Source: CAYMKL01 sp964390805
Lineage (GTDB): Bacteria > Chloroflexota > Anaerolineae > VGOG01
Reading direction: 5' to 3'
NCBI GenBank assembly: GCA_964390805.1
Contig: CAYMKL010000051.1
Span: forward strand, 1 to 42,283
DNA length: 42,283 bases
Position numbers and translations under genes: made by a program. The first letter of the stretch is position 1, and each line of letters starts with the position of its first letter. Of this stretch, positions 8,001 to 15,902 are shown piece by piece. The notes under the pieces are model-generated. The model had not been told where the DNA came from. It saw only the letters and a list, made by a program, of their open reading frames with translations, and did not search any database.

Positions 8001-9248
8001 ATGGTCAAAGAAGGACAAGCTACAGCAGAAAAGCTGATGGCGTTGGTTCGAGGGACGCTCATCGTCGGCACCGGGCAGGAGCCACTTCCGGAGGCAGTCG
8101 TAGTGATCGGTGGATCGGCCATCCAGGAGGTGGGCAGGAAGGGCGAAGTGGAGATTCCCATCGACTGCGAAGTCATTGACGTTGTGGGAAAGACCATCAT
8201 GCCCGGCATGTTTGACTGTCATTGCCACATCTCGCTGACCACCATGAGCATCGAAAAGAGGCTGTTTACGCCCAAGACCGTGGAGATCTTCCAGACGGCC
8301 GAGATTATGAAGCGCACGCTTCACGCCGGGTTCACCACCATCCGCGAGCCTGGAGTATTGAATGACGTTGGCTTCCGTCAGGCCGTGGAGATGGGCTTGA
8401 TCGAAGGCCCAAGGCTGGTGCTGGCCGGTGGGATTGGCCAGACCGGGGGGCACTTTGACGAGTACTACCCCTGTGATATGGAGTTGCCTTTCTTTGGGGT
8501 TGAGATGTGTGACGGCGTGCCCGATGTGCAGAAGGCGGCGCGTAGGGTGCTCCGCCAGGGGTTCGACTTCATCAAGGTATGCGCCACGGGCGGCGTCGCA
8601 TCGCCCGCCGATTCTCCTGAGTACACCGAGTGGACCCTCGAAGAGCTAGAGGCAATGGTGTACGAAGCATCGGCGCGCGGCAAGGCGGTCATGGCCCACG
8701 CGGAGGGGACACAGGGGATCAAGAATGCGATCAGGGCCGGGGTGTGGTCGGTGGAGCACGGCAGCATGCTGGATGACGAAGCCATCCAATTGTTCCTCGA
8801 CACGGGCACCTACCTGGTTCCAACTCTGTTAGTCATGGAAGATCTGGTGGAACGAGGGGAGGAGATGGGCCTGACACCCGTGTCTCTGGCCAAGGTAGAA
8901 AAGGTCAGACACACTCACGCAGCCAGCTTCCAACGGGCTGCGGAGGCCGGCGTCAAGATCGCGGTCGGCACAGACGCGATTGATGATGTGATGCACGGCA
9001 AGAACGCCCGCGAGTTGGAATACATGGTTCATTACGGCTTCACGCCCATGCAGGCCATTGTCGCTGCGACCAAGACCTCCGCCGAGGCATGCCGCGTGGA
9101 TCACAAGGTCGGCACATTGGAGCCGGGCAAGCTGGCCGATCTGCTGGTGGTGGATGGCAATCCCCTGGACGACATCACCATCCTGCAAGACCAGTCACGC
9201 CTGATACTGGTGATGAAAGAGGGCAAGAGCTACGTGGACAGGCTGTGA
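8001..9248 (+). CDS. Metal-dependent amidohydrolase, imidazolonepropionase/prolidase-like
   Basis: A 415-residue cytoplasmic hydrolase of the amidohydrolase superfamily. Metal ligands are visible in order: HCH in MPGMFDCHCHISL (about residues 67-78), the lysine strand FIKVCATGG, HAEG (MAHAEGTQG), VEHGSM and the aspartate of VGTDAIDD. It ends with the typical GTLEPGKLADLLVVDGNPLDD segment. This set matches the Xaa-Pro dipeptidase/imidazolonepropionase-like branch that cleaves cyclic or peptide-like amides. The ATG at 8001 has an agagagga ribosome-binding site; open frame upstream to 7890 lacks a good site. It stands between the importer and the demethylation operon and may open an amide bond of the imported compound (inference). 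Confidence 0.85.
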   Translation: MVKEGQATAEKLMALVRGTLIVGTGQEPLPEAVVVIGGSAIQEVGRKGEVEIPIDCEVIDVVGKTIMPGMFDCHCHISLTTMSIEKRLFTPKTVEIFQTAEIMKRTLHAGFTTIREPGVLNDVGFRQAVEMGLIEGPRLVLAGGIGQTGGHFDEYYPCDMELPFFGVEMCDGVPDVQKAARRVLRQGFDFIKVCATGGVASPADSPEYTEWTLEELEAMVYEASARGKAVMAHAEGTQGIKNAIRAGVWSVEHGSMLDDEAIQLFLDTGTYLVPTLLVMEDLVERGEEMGLTPVSLAKVEKVRHTHAASFQRAAEAGVKIAVGTDAIDDVMHGKNARELEYMVHYGFTPMQAIVAATKTSAEACRVDHKVGTLEPGKLADLLVVDGNPLDDITILQDQSRLILVMKEGKSYVDRL

Positions 9249-9311
9249 GGCAACAAGGACTGGCGTGTGCGTTGCGGCACTTGAGTGTGCACCGTGCACA
9301 TCTATGCCCGT

Positions 9312-9363
9312 CCAGGATTTGTGCATTTCGCCGTTTACAAGATCTGTTCTACATGCTATACTT
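9312..9363 (+). promoter_or_regulatory. Promoter/operator of the plus-strand demethylation operon
   Basis: A sigma-70 type promoter has -35 TTTACA (9334-9339), a 17-base spacer and -10 TATACT (9357-9362) with a TG one base upstream (extended -10). Upstream and overlapping the -35 is ATTTGTGCA (9317-9325), which together with ACAA (9337-9340) forms a TTGT-N14-ACAA dyad. The same module with the same spacing drives the minus-strand demethylation operon at 39260-39310; 37 of 47 positions match from ATTTGTGCA to TATACTT. Predicted transcription start is about 9369. Confidence 0.75.
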
Positions 9364-9379
9364 GATGTTGCAGGAGGAT

Positions 9380-9460
9380 CATTAGTGTCAACTTAAGCTC
9401 TGGGCCCCGTCCCCTGGGCGGCCCGGGGACGGGCCTTTGAGCTTTAAGTTGACACTAATG
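9380..9460. mobile_element. 81-bp palindromic MITE-like element in the operon leader
   Basis: The ends cattagtgtcaactta (9380-9395) and its exact reverse complement (9445-9460) form 16-bp terminal inverted repeats. The stem continues imperfectly through a GC-rich centre. The element is bracketed by an 11-bp direct repeat tgcaggaggat (9369-9379 and 9461-9471), read here as a target-site duplication. The duplicated target contains the ribosome-binding site, so insertion left a working copy in front of the downstream ATG. No coding capacity. In RNA it would form a long hairpin at the start of the leader and might influence expression. Confidence 0.65.
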
Positions 9461-9476
9461 TGCAGGAGGATAGACG

Positions 9477-10862
9477 ATGATAGACTTCTTGGATGTTTGC
9501 GAACGGGCTGAGAAAGGCCCCCTCATGACCGAACGGGATTTTGAGCTAAAGGTCTTTATCCCGAAGCTCAGCGAGGTGGTGAGAGAATACGGAATCCGCT
9601 ATGACGGCTTCGCTGCCGACAACCCCGTTCCCGCTGACGACAACGCCGCAGACGATCTCTACCATGCTGCCGTGGATTTTCTGGCCAAGGTTGGCGTCTA
9701 CTGCCAGGATACCAACCGGGTGATCCAATTCACGGAGGCGGAGATTCGGGACGCCGTGGCAAGCGCTCCTGGCGAATGTTTGACCGGAGAGGGGAAAGAC
9801 GCCAGCGTCTTTCGCGTTCGACAGCCCGATGATGAGAGGATGGCCAGGTGCCATGTCAACTGGGGGACTGTTCACTCTTCGCAGGAGATGGCGATCAACA
9901 TCATGGCGGCCAACGTAGCACACCCTGAGGCCAAGGCCATCAGCATCTCCTCCGTCACCAACACGGTCCGAGGGATGCGGGTCAAGGCTGGGTCGCCGCT
10001 GGAGATGGTTGCAGGCATTCGGGCAGTGAGAGTCGCGCGCGACGCGTGCAGACGGGCCGGGAGACCTGGACTGCCCTTGATGAATCTCGTTCCGGCTGCT
10101 GCGACTGCTGTGACCACGATAGGGGCAAGTGGACCCCAGTTTGGAGCGCGTCCCACAGATGGATGGATCATCGGGATCATCTCCGAGAACAAGATTGACT
10201 ACGGGGCCATGAACAAAGTGGCTTATCTACTGAACTGGGGCGCCAACATCGGGGCCCAGGGCGCTCCCTCTCTGGGCGGGTACTGTGGTGGAGCGCCCGG
10301 AACAGCGGTAGTGAACACGGCCTACTTCCTCCTGGGCCTGGTCGCTATGAAGGCCAACTATCATCTGTGCTTTCCGATTCATTTCAGGCACGGGTGCTGT
10401 TCTACCAGGGACGTGCTCTGGGTGGTGTCAACCAGTTGTCAGGCGGGGAGCAGAAACATCCCGATCCCGGTGATCTGGCTTGGATACATGGCTGCCGGAG
10501 TCAACACGAAGATGTATTTCTATGAAACTGCTGCCTATCTTCTGAGTGCAGTGACCTCTGGCGCAGATGCCGTCAAAATGCCCACCCCGGCCAAGGGGGT
10601 CAAGGTGGATGCGTCTACTCCTATGGAGACGAGATTCGGAGTTGAGATGACCAAGGCCGCCTCCCGGCTCAACCGGCAGCAGGCCAACGAACTGGTGATC
10701 AAGCTTTTGGAGAAATACGAATCCCAGATTCCCACCGCCCCTGAAGGCGACCGCTACCAGGATTGCTACGACGTGGATACCGGCAAACCGGCGGAAAGCT
10801 ATCTGCGTCTCTACGGGGAGGTGAAAGAGGAATTGAGTACTCTGGGAATACCCTTCGGATAG
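9477..10862 (+). CDS. MtmB-family methylamine:corrinoid methyltransferase homologue lacking pyrrolysine
   Basis: This 461-residue protein matches monomethylamine methyltransferase MtmB along its whole length. Shared landmarks are GVYCQDTNR (MtmB GIYCTDTHR), AGRPGL (AGRPGM), LGGYCGG (FGGYAGG), and a C-terminus of the QDCYDV...LYGEVKEELSTLG type. MtmB demethylates monomethylamine and uses pyrrolysine 202, read from an in-frame UAG. Here there is no in-frame UAG before the final stop, and residue 202 (codon 10080-10082) is Met in RPGLPLMN. The protein is therefore a non-Pyl family member, analogous to the non-Pyl MttB proteins that act on betaines. The substrate is probably a different N-methyl compound (inference). 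The ribosome-binding site ggagga is at 9465-9470. It is first in the operon; its probable corrinoid partner is at 11127. Confidence 0.85.
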   Translation: MIDFLDVCERAEKGPLMTERDFELKVFIPKLSEVVREYGIRYDGFAADNPVPADDNAADDLYHAAVDFLAKVGVYCQDTNRVIQFTEAEIRDAVASAPGECLTGEGKDASVFRVRQPDDERMARCHVNWGTVHSSQEMAINIMAANVAHPEAKAISISSVTNTVRGMRVKAGSPLEMVAGIRAVRVARDACRRAGRPGLPLMNLVPAAATAVTTIGASGPQFGARPTDGWIIGIISENKIDYGAMNKVAYLLNWGANIGAQGAPSLGGYCGGAPGTAVVNTAYFLLGLVAMKANYHLCFPIHFRHGCCSTRDVLWVVSTSCQAGSRNIPIPVIWLGYMAAGVNTKMYFYETAAYLLSAVTSGADAVKMPTPAKGVKVDASTPMETRFGVEMTKAASRLNRQQANELVIKLLEKYESQIPTAPEGDRYQDCYDVDTGKPAESYLRLYGEVKEELSTLGIPFG

Positions 10863-10869
10863 AATCAGC

Positions 10870-11021
10870 GTGACTGCTCAGGCTACCCTGTGCCGCGATT
10901 GAAATCGCCTCTCCAGGGCTTTCAGCCGGGCGTCCACCTGCGTGGACGTCGCTGTCCACGTAGGTGGACAGTCAGCTTTAGCTCTCCAGGCGCGGTTTCA
11001 ACCGCCAGCCTGAGTAGTAAC
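10870..11021. mobile_element. 152-bp MITE-like element, copy 1
   Basis: The element has imperfect 15-bp terminal inverted repeats (gtgactgctcaggct and agcctgagtagtaac, 13 of 15). It is flanked by an 8-bp direct repeat gaatcagc (10862-10869 and 11022-11029), read as a target duplication. The first 144 bases are identical to copy 2 at 22788. The centre holds a gtccac/gtggac palindrome cluster. It carries no gene, so it would be moved by a transposase outside this window. It separates the MtmB-like gene from its corrinoid-protein gene. Confidence 0.75.
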
Positions 11022-11032
11022 GAATCAGCATA

Positions 11033-11100
11033 GGACGCAGATTCACGCAGATGAATGTAAGCGAAGCGACATCTGCGTAGATCAGCGTTAGTCTGCGTCC
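11033..11100. repeat. Imperfect palindrome of the dispersed cgcagat type
   Basis: Arms 11033-11053 and 11070-11100 pair imperfectly (ggacgcaga and cacgcagatg against catctgcgt and tctgcgtcc). This is the widely dispersed cgcagat/atctgcg repeat style found in many environmental bacterial genomes. It adjoins MITE copy 1 just upstream of the corrinoid-protein gene. Confidence 0.5.
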
Positions 11101-11126
11101 GAGCTAAAGAGAGAGGACTGAGATCA

Positions 11127-11783
11127 ATGAAGAAGAACGAAATCTTGGGAAACCTGAAAGTCGCTGTCATTGAAGGCGATGCCGACAAAGCAAGGGAGAG
11201 CTCAAAGGAGGCTCTCAGTGCCGGCCTAGATCCTCTGGAAGCGGTGGACATGGGCCTGGCCAAAGGAATGGAAGTGGTCGGAGAGCGGTTTGAGCGCGAA
11301 GAGGCATATCTTCCAGAACTCCTGATGGCTGGGGAAGCGTTCAAAGCGGCCATGGAGGTATTGAATCCTGAGATCCAGAAGCAGAAAAAAGAGATGGCCA
11401 AGGTGGCGACTGTTCTTCTAGCAACGGTCAAAGGCGATCTACACAGTATCGGCAAAAACATCGTAGCCACGGTGCTGGAGACCAATGGTTTCCATGTGGT
11501 GGATATCGGAGTGGACAAGGGAGCCCTGCAAATCATTGAGGAGGCCCAAAAGGTGAATGCCGATGTGATTGGCCTTTCGGCCCTCATGACCACGACGATG
11601 CCCGCCCAGAAAGAAGTCATTGATGCCCTGGCGGAGTTGAACCTGAGAGACAGATACCGTGTCATTGTGGGAGGAGGTGCGGTCACTCCGGAATGGGCCG
11701 ATGAAATCGGGGCCGACGGTTACGGGAAGGACGCAGTTGAGGCTGTGGGGTTGCTCACCAAGTTGATAGAACCGACCAGTTGA
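11127..11783 (+). CDS. Methyltransferase corrinoid protein (MtmC/MttC family)
   Basis: A 218-residue cobamide-carrying protein that accepts methyl from a substrate methyltransferase and passes it on. Residues 1-90 are the helical cap domain (B12-binding 2 type) with the GMEVVGERFEREEAYLPELL helix pair. Residues 95-215 are the Rossmann-like B12 domain with the cobalt-ligand motif Asp-x-His-x-x-Gly in KGDLHSIGKN, then GLSALMTTTMP and VIVGGGAVT. The length matches MtmC, MtbC and MttC. The ribosome-binding site is agagaggac before ATG 11127. It can serve the MtmB-like protein at 9477 and the MttB-like protein at 15903; which one is its true partner is not decidable from sequence. Confidence 0.92.
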   Translation: MKKNEILGNLKVAVIEGDADKARESSKEALSAGLDPLEAVDMGLAKGMEVVGERFEREEAYLPELLMAGEAFKAAMEVLNPEIQKQKKEMAKVATVLLATVKGDLHSIGKNIVATVLETNGFHVVDIGVDKGALQIIEEAQKVNADVIGLSALMTTTMPAQKEVIDALAELNLRDRYRVIVGGGAVTPEWADEIGADGYGKDAVEAVGLLTKLIEPTS

Positions 11784-11795
11784 AGGAGGATGGAG

Positions 11796-13043
11796 ATGCT
11801 CAATTCTGCGGGTTACTTTGAACTTGCAGAGAAGAACCTGCCTGGCGGGGGACTGGGCGCCTACTCGCTGCCAGAGGACGTGCGGTTCGTCGCGGTACGC
11901 GGCCAGGGATCGCGCATCCAGTCGGCCGAAGGTCGCTGGTACATTGACTACGTTGACGGCGCTGGGGCCAACATATTGGGGCACTGTCACCCAGCGGTGG
12001 TGGAGGCGGTACAGCGTCAGGCGGCGCGAGGAATGCACTACTATGGCACGCTCCACGACACGGCCGTCGAACTGGCGGAGAAACTCGTTCAGTTGATTCC
12101 CTGCGCCGAAAAGCTGGTGTTCAGCACGACGGGTTCGGAGGCGACCTTCTACGCCCTGCGCCTGGCGCGGCTGTATACCGGTGGCGACAAGATCCTGAAA
12201 TTCGCGGGCGCCTTCCACGGCAATCACGACTACGGCCTCGTTGGCGGCGCGAACTCTGGCGGCATACCGGCGTTGCTGTCGGAATCGGTGCTCACTGCTC
12301 CCTACAACGACCTGGTTGCCACCGAACGGATCGTGGCCGAACACGCCGCCGACCTCGCCGCCATCATCGTCGAGCCGGTGCAGCGCATCATCTTCCCCCA
12401 GCCCGGCTTCTTGGCAGGACTGCGCGCGATATGCGACCGGCATGGCGTGATTCTTATCTTCGATGAGGTGGTGACCGGCTTCCGCCTGGCCCTGGGCGGC
12501 GCTCAGGAGTTCTTCGGGGTCGTACCCGATCTCGCCTGCTACGGCAAGGTCGTTGGCGGGGGCAGGCCACTGGGCTGCGTGGCGGGCCGGGCAGAGATCA
12601 TCGAGGCAGCAAACCCAAGGAAAAAGGGCCAGCCTGGCTACGCCTATTGCAGCGGTACGATGGGAGGCAATCCCGTCGCAGCGGCGGCAGGACTGGCGAC
12701 CATCGCCGAATTAGAGAAACCCGGTTTCTACGAGTCGCTACATGCGCGGGCAGATGACCTGTTGAACCGTTTGCAGTCGGTGCTGGACCGGCATGGTGTG
12801 CCCGCCATCACCGCCGGTGCCGCATCCCTCTGGCAATTGCTGTTCCTCGAATCGGAGCCAACCAACCAGATGGACATTGTGAACAGCGACCGGGACGCCA
12901 TGCATCGCCTCGACCTGGAACTGCTGCGGCGGGGGGTCTACGTGCTGCCGGGCGTCCGGCGCTTCGTCTGCGCCGCAAATACCGAGGACGACTTCGAAAA
13001 GACCGTGGCCGCGCTGGACGAAGCCTGCCGTCTGGCGGCGTAG
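11796..13043 (+). CDS. Class III PLP aminotransferase, glutamate-1-semialdehyde aminomutase-like
   Basis: A 415-residue PLP enzyme of aminotransferase class III. Visible motifs: GAGANILGHCHPAVVEAV near residue 50, FSTTGSEATFYALRLAR (PLP phosphate loop), ILIFDEVVTGFR (the aspartate that pairs with the pyridine nitrogen), and the Schiff-base lysine in CYGKVVGGGRPLG. The family includes HemL, but the position in a demethylation operon argues for a catabolic aminotransferase or aminomutase acting on the demethylated amine (inference). Two in-frame ATGs occur; 11796 is chosen over 11790 because the aaggagg site ends at 11789. It follows the corrinoid gene by 12 bases. Confidence 0.85.
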   Translation: MLNSAGYFELAEKNLPGGGLGAYSLPEDVRFVAVRGQGSRIQSAEGRWYIDYVDGAGANILGHCHPAVVEAVQRQAARGMHYYGTLHDTAVELAEKLVQLIPCAEKLVFSTTGSEATFYALRLARLYTGGDKILKFAGAFHGNHDYGLVGGANSGGIPALLSESVLTAPYNDLVATERIVAEHAADLAAIIVEPVQRIIFPQPGFLAGLRAICDRHGVILIFDEVVTGFRLALGGAQEFFGVVPDLACYGKVVGGGRPLGCVAGRAEIIEAANPRKKGQPGYAYCSGTMGGNPVAAAAGLATIAELEKPGFYESLHARADDLLNRLQSVLDRHGVPAITAGAASLWQLLFLESEPTNQMDIVNSDRDAMHRLDLELLRRGVYVLPGVRRFVCAANTEDDFEKTVAALDEACRLAA

Positions 13044-13065
13044 TAATTCTGAACGAGGAGGGATC

Positions 13066-13449
13066 ATGGACAAGGAACGATTTGAGAGAGGGCTGGCCAA
13101 GCGCAAGGCAGTGCTGAGCGCTGAGCACGTGGAGAGGTCCCTGGCCCAGGCGGACGAATTCAGCCGGCCATTTCAGGAATTAGTCACGGAGTACTGCTGG
13201 GGTTTCGCCTGGGGAGACGAGCGGCTGGACCCGAAGACCCGCTCCATGCTCAACCTGACGATGATCGCAGCCCTGAACCGTATGCACGAGTGGGAACTCC
13301 ACCTCAAAGGGGCAATCAAGAACGGAGTGACCAAAGAAGAGATCCAGGCCATCCTCCACCACGTGGCCATCTACTGTGGCATCCCCGCCGGGGTCGAGTG
13401 TTTCCGCATCGCCAAGCGGGTTTTTGCCGAAATGGAAGGGGAGGAGTGA
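13066..13449 (+). CDS. Carboxymuconolactone decarboxylase/AhpD-like protein
   Basis: A 127-residue all-helical protein of the carboxymuconolactone decarboxylase family. It shows the conserved pattern DPKTRSMLNLTMIAALNRMHEWELHLKGA, followed by GVTKEEIQAILHHVAIYCGIPAG. The AhpD redox CxxC pair is absent; only the Cys of YCG is present, so it resembles the PcaC-like branch rather than alkylhydroperoxidase. Function in this operon is unclear. The ribosome-binding site is gaggaggg. The downstream flavoprotein gene starts 2 bases after its stop. Confidence 0.85.
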   Translation: MDKERFERGLAKRKAVLSAEHVERSLAQADEFSRPFQELVTEYCWGFAWGDERLDPKTRSMLNLTMIAALNRMHEWELHLKGAIKNGVTKEEIQAILHHVAIYCGIPAGVECFRIAKRVFAEMEGEE

Positions 13450-13451
13450 TT

Positions 13452-15878
13452 ATGAAGACCCATACCCGCGTTGCAGTCGTCGGCGGGGGCGTCACGGGCT
13501 GCAGCGTGCTCTACCACCTCACCCGCAAGGGCTGGTCGGACGTTGTGCTTTGCGAGCGCACCGATCTGGCCGCGGGGCCGACCAGTCACGCCATAGGGCA
13601 CGTCATTCTCTACACGCTCAACGACTGCATCTCGCGCCTGAACCAATACGGCGTCGAGCTTTACGCCAGGCTGGAGGAAGAGACCGGCCACGATCCTGGC
13701 TTTCACATCTGCGGCAATCTGCGCCTTGCCTCCCACCCCGACCGCCTCGACGAATTCAAACGCTATCTCAGCATTGCCGAAGCTTCTGGCGTCAACGCCC
13801 AGTTGCTCAACCCTGACGAGATCAAGTCCCTCTGGCCGTTGCTGGAAACAGACGGCATCCTGGCCGGCGTCTATAACCCGGATGACGGCCACATCACTGC
13901 CGCTGATCTCGCCCATGCCCTGGCTGAAGGGGCCAGACAGGGCGGCGCCGAGATCTATCTGAACACCGAGGTGGTGGGATTCGAGCAGCAGTCCTTTGTA
14001 GGTAATGGCGAATGGCTCGTGCGTACTAACAAGGGCGACATCGTCTGCGAACACGTCGTCAGTTGCAGCGGCAACTGGGCATGGCAGACCCTGGGCATGG
14101 CCGGCCTCAAGGCGCAGTCGGTGCCTGTCAAGCACCAGTACATAGTCACCGACCCGATTCCTGAGCTGGTAGCGCGCCAGGAAGCAGGGCTGCCGGAGCT
14201 GCCAGTCATGCGCGACCCTGAGCAGTCCTTCTACGTCCGTCAGGAGGTGCTTGGCCTGGCCATGGGGTGTTATGAAGGGCGCGGCGAAACCATGTTCGTG
14301 GATGGCGTCCCGCCGGACTTCGGGCAGGACTCCTTGCCCAGAGAGCTGGACAAGATGCTGCCCTTTATGGAAAAGGCCGCCCAACGCGTGCCGGCTCTCG
14401 AAACAGCCGGCCTGATGGCCGTCACCAACTTCCCCATGCCCTACACACCGGACGATATGCCGACCACAGGCCCCGCCTTCGGCTTGCGCAACTTCTGGCT
14501 TGGCGAGGGCAATCCATTTGGCGTCACGCTGGCCGGCGGCATCGGCTGGCAGCTCGCTGAGTGGATCGTCGAGGGCGAACCGTCCATTGACATGTGGCCC
14601 TGCGATTCGCGGCGGTTTGGCGTTTACGCCACCCGGCGCTATTCGGCGCGAAAGACAGAAGAAGCCTACGAGCACACCTACCGTATGCCCAAGCCAGAGG
14701 AGGAGCTCCCCGCGGCGCGTTCGCTGAAGACCACGCCGATTCACGATCTCCTGGCTGCGCGGGGCGCGGTCTTCGGCGCCGTCTACGGCTGGGAGCGGCC
14801 CAACTGGTATGCGCCCCAGGGCGTCGAGCCAGTGGACATCTGTTCATTCTACCGGCCCAACTACTTCGAGCACGTGGGCGACGAGTGCCGCAGCGCGCGG
14901 GAAAGCGTGGGAATCGCGGACGTGAGCCACGCCGCCCGCTTCGCAGTGACGGGTCCCGGGGCGGAAGCAGTGCTCAATCGGGTGCTCTGCACCCGCCTGC
15001 CGGAGCCGGGGCAGCTAGCGACAGGCTACGCGCTTTCCTCGTTGGGCACGGTGCGTTCCGAATTCACCGTGCTGTGCGAGGACGAGGGGCGTTTTCTACT
15101 CACGTCCGCTGCGGGCGCAGAGCGCTACGATCTCGATCTGCTGCAGAAGGCGAGTCCCGGCGATGGTGCCGTTTCCACTTCCAAGTCGGTTCGCATCGAG
15201 AACCTCACCGGGCGCGAGGGAGGGCTGGCCGTTTTCGGGCCGCGCGCGGCTGAGCTGATCGCGCAGGTAGCGCAGGTTCCCAGGTCCGAGATTGCTGAGG
15301 CTGATGTCGCATCGGCGACAGTGGGTTACGCGCCGGCGCGGATCGTGCGGGCCGGCGTCGGCGGCGAGGAGGGCTGGGAAGTACAGGTCGTGGCCGAGTT
15401 TCTCAGGCACGTCTTCCTGGAGCTCGTGGAAGCGGGTGACTCGTTTGGTGTCCACCTCGTCGGCGCCCGCGCCTTGAACGTGCTGCGACTGGAGGCGGGA
15501 ACGCCAGCCTGGGGGGGCGATCTCACCCGTGCGTTCACCGCCCTGGAGTCCGGTCTTGAACCGCTGATTGATTTTGACAAAGGCGAATTCCGTGGGCGAG
15601 AGGCGCTGCTTCAGCAGCGGCAGGCCGGCCTTCAGCGACGCCTCGTGCGGCTGGAGGTATTGGGCAACGAAACCTTCGACGCGAGAGGTCAGGAGCCGGT
15701 GCGGACGCGGGAAGGAGAAGTCGTCGGACGAACCACTTCGGGGGGCTTTGGGCACTGCCTGGGCAAGAGCCTGGCTCTGGCCTATCTGTCCACCGCAGCC
15801 ATTGATGCTGGGGGTGAACTGGAGATCAAGCTGATGAACGACTGGTTCCCCGCACGCATCCTGGCGGATGCGTTGTAG
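13452..15878 (+). CDS. FAD-dependent demethylating dehydrogenase fused to GcvT (dimethylglycine/sarcosine dehydrogenase-like)
   Basis: An 808-residue two-domain enzyme. Residues 1-390 are a DAO-type FAD domain with dinucleotide motif VVGGGVTGCSVLYHL. TSHAIGH follows near residue 48, where dimethylglycine and sarcosine dehydrogenases carry the His that binds FAD covalently. Residues about 430-808 are a GcvT/aminomethyltransferase-type folate domain. In known relatives the flavin oxidises an N-methyl group and the GcvT domain captures the one-carbon unit on tetrahydrofolate, passing electrons to ETF. Both ETF subunits are encoded in the same operon (20243, 21051). ATG 13452 fits both the gaggagtga site and the FAD-domain N-terminus; the frame is open upstream but that part overlaps the preceding gene. 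The exact substrate is not readable. Confidence 0.9.
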   Translation: MKTHTRVAVVGGGVTGCSVLYHLTRKGWSDVVLCERTDLAAGPTSHAIGHVILYTLNDCISRLNQYGVELYARLEEETGHDPGFHICGNLRLASHPDRLDEFKRYLSIAEASGVNAQLLNPDEIKSLWPLLETDGILAGVYNPDDGHITAADLAHALAEGARQGGAEIYLNTEVVGFEQQSFVGNGEWLVRTNKGDIVCEHVVSCSGNWAWQTLGMAGLKAQSVPVKHQYIVTDPIPELVARQEAGLPELPVMRDPEQSFYVRQEVLGLAMGCYEGRGETMFVDGVPPDFGQDSLPRELDKMLPFMEKAAQRVPALETAGLMAVTNFPMPYTPDDMPTTGPAFGLRNFWLGEGNPFGVTLAGGIGWQLAEWIVEGEPSIDMWPCDSRRFGVYATRRYSARKTEEAYEHTYRMPKPEEELPAARSLKTTPIHDLLAARGAVFGAVYGWERPNWYAPQGVEPVDICSFYRPNYFEHVGDECRSARESVGIADVSHAARFAVTGPGAEAVLNRVLCTRLPEPGQLATGYALSSLGTVRSEFTVLCEDEGRFLLTSAAGAERYDLDLLQKASPGDGAVSTSKSVRIENLTGREGGLAVFGPRAAELIAQVAQVPRSEIAEADVASATVGYAPARIVRAGVGGEEGWEVQVVAEFLRHVFLELVEAGDSFGVHLVGARALNVLRLEAGTPAWGGDLTRAFTALESGLEPLIDFDKGEFRGREALLQQRQAGLQRRLVRLEVLGNETFDARGQEPVRTREGEVVGRTTSGGFGHCLGKSLALAYLSTAAIDAGGELEIKLMNDWFPARILADAL

Positions 15879-15902
15879 TCACAGACGGGAGGTAATGAAA
15901 CT

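Noticed and set aside
10860..10862. All three MtmB-like genes end in TAG, raising the idea of pyrrolysine read-through there
   Set aside because: The protein ends already match the natural MtmB C-terminus, and past the 9477 gene the frame runs straight into a MITE. The Pyl column itself is Met, so these TAG codons are ordinary stops.
11796..13043. Reading the aminotransferase as HemL of tetrapyrrole synthesis
   Set aside because: No other heme or cobamide synthesis genes are nearby, and it sits 12 bases after a corrinoid methyl-carrier gene in a catabolic operon.
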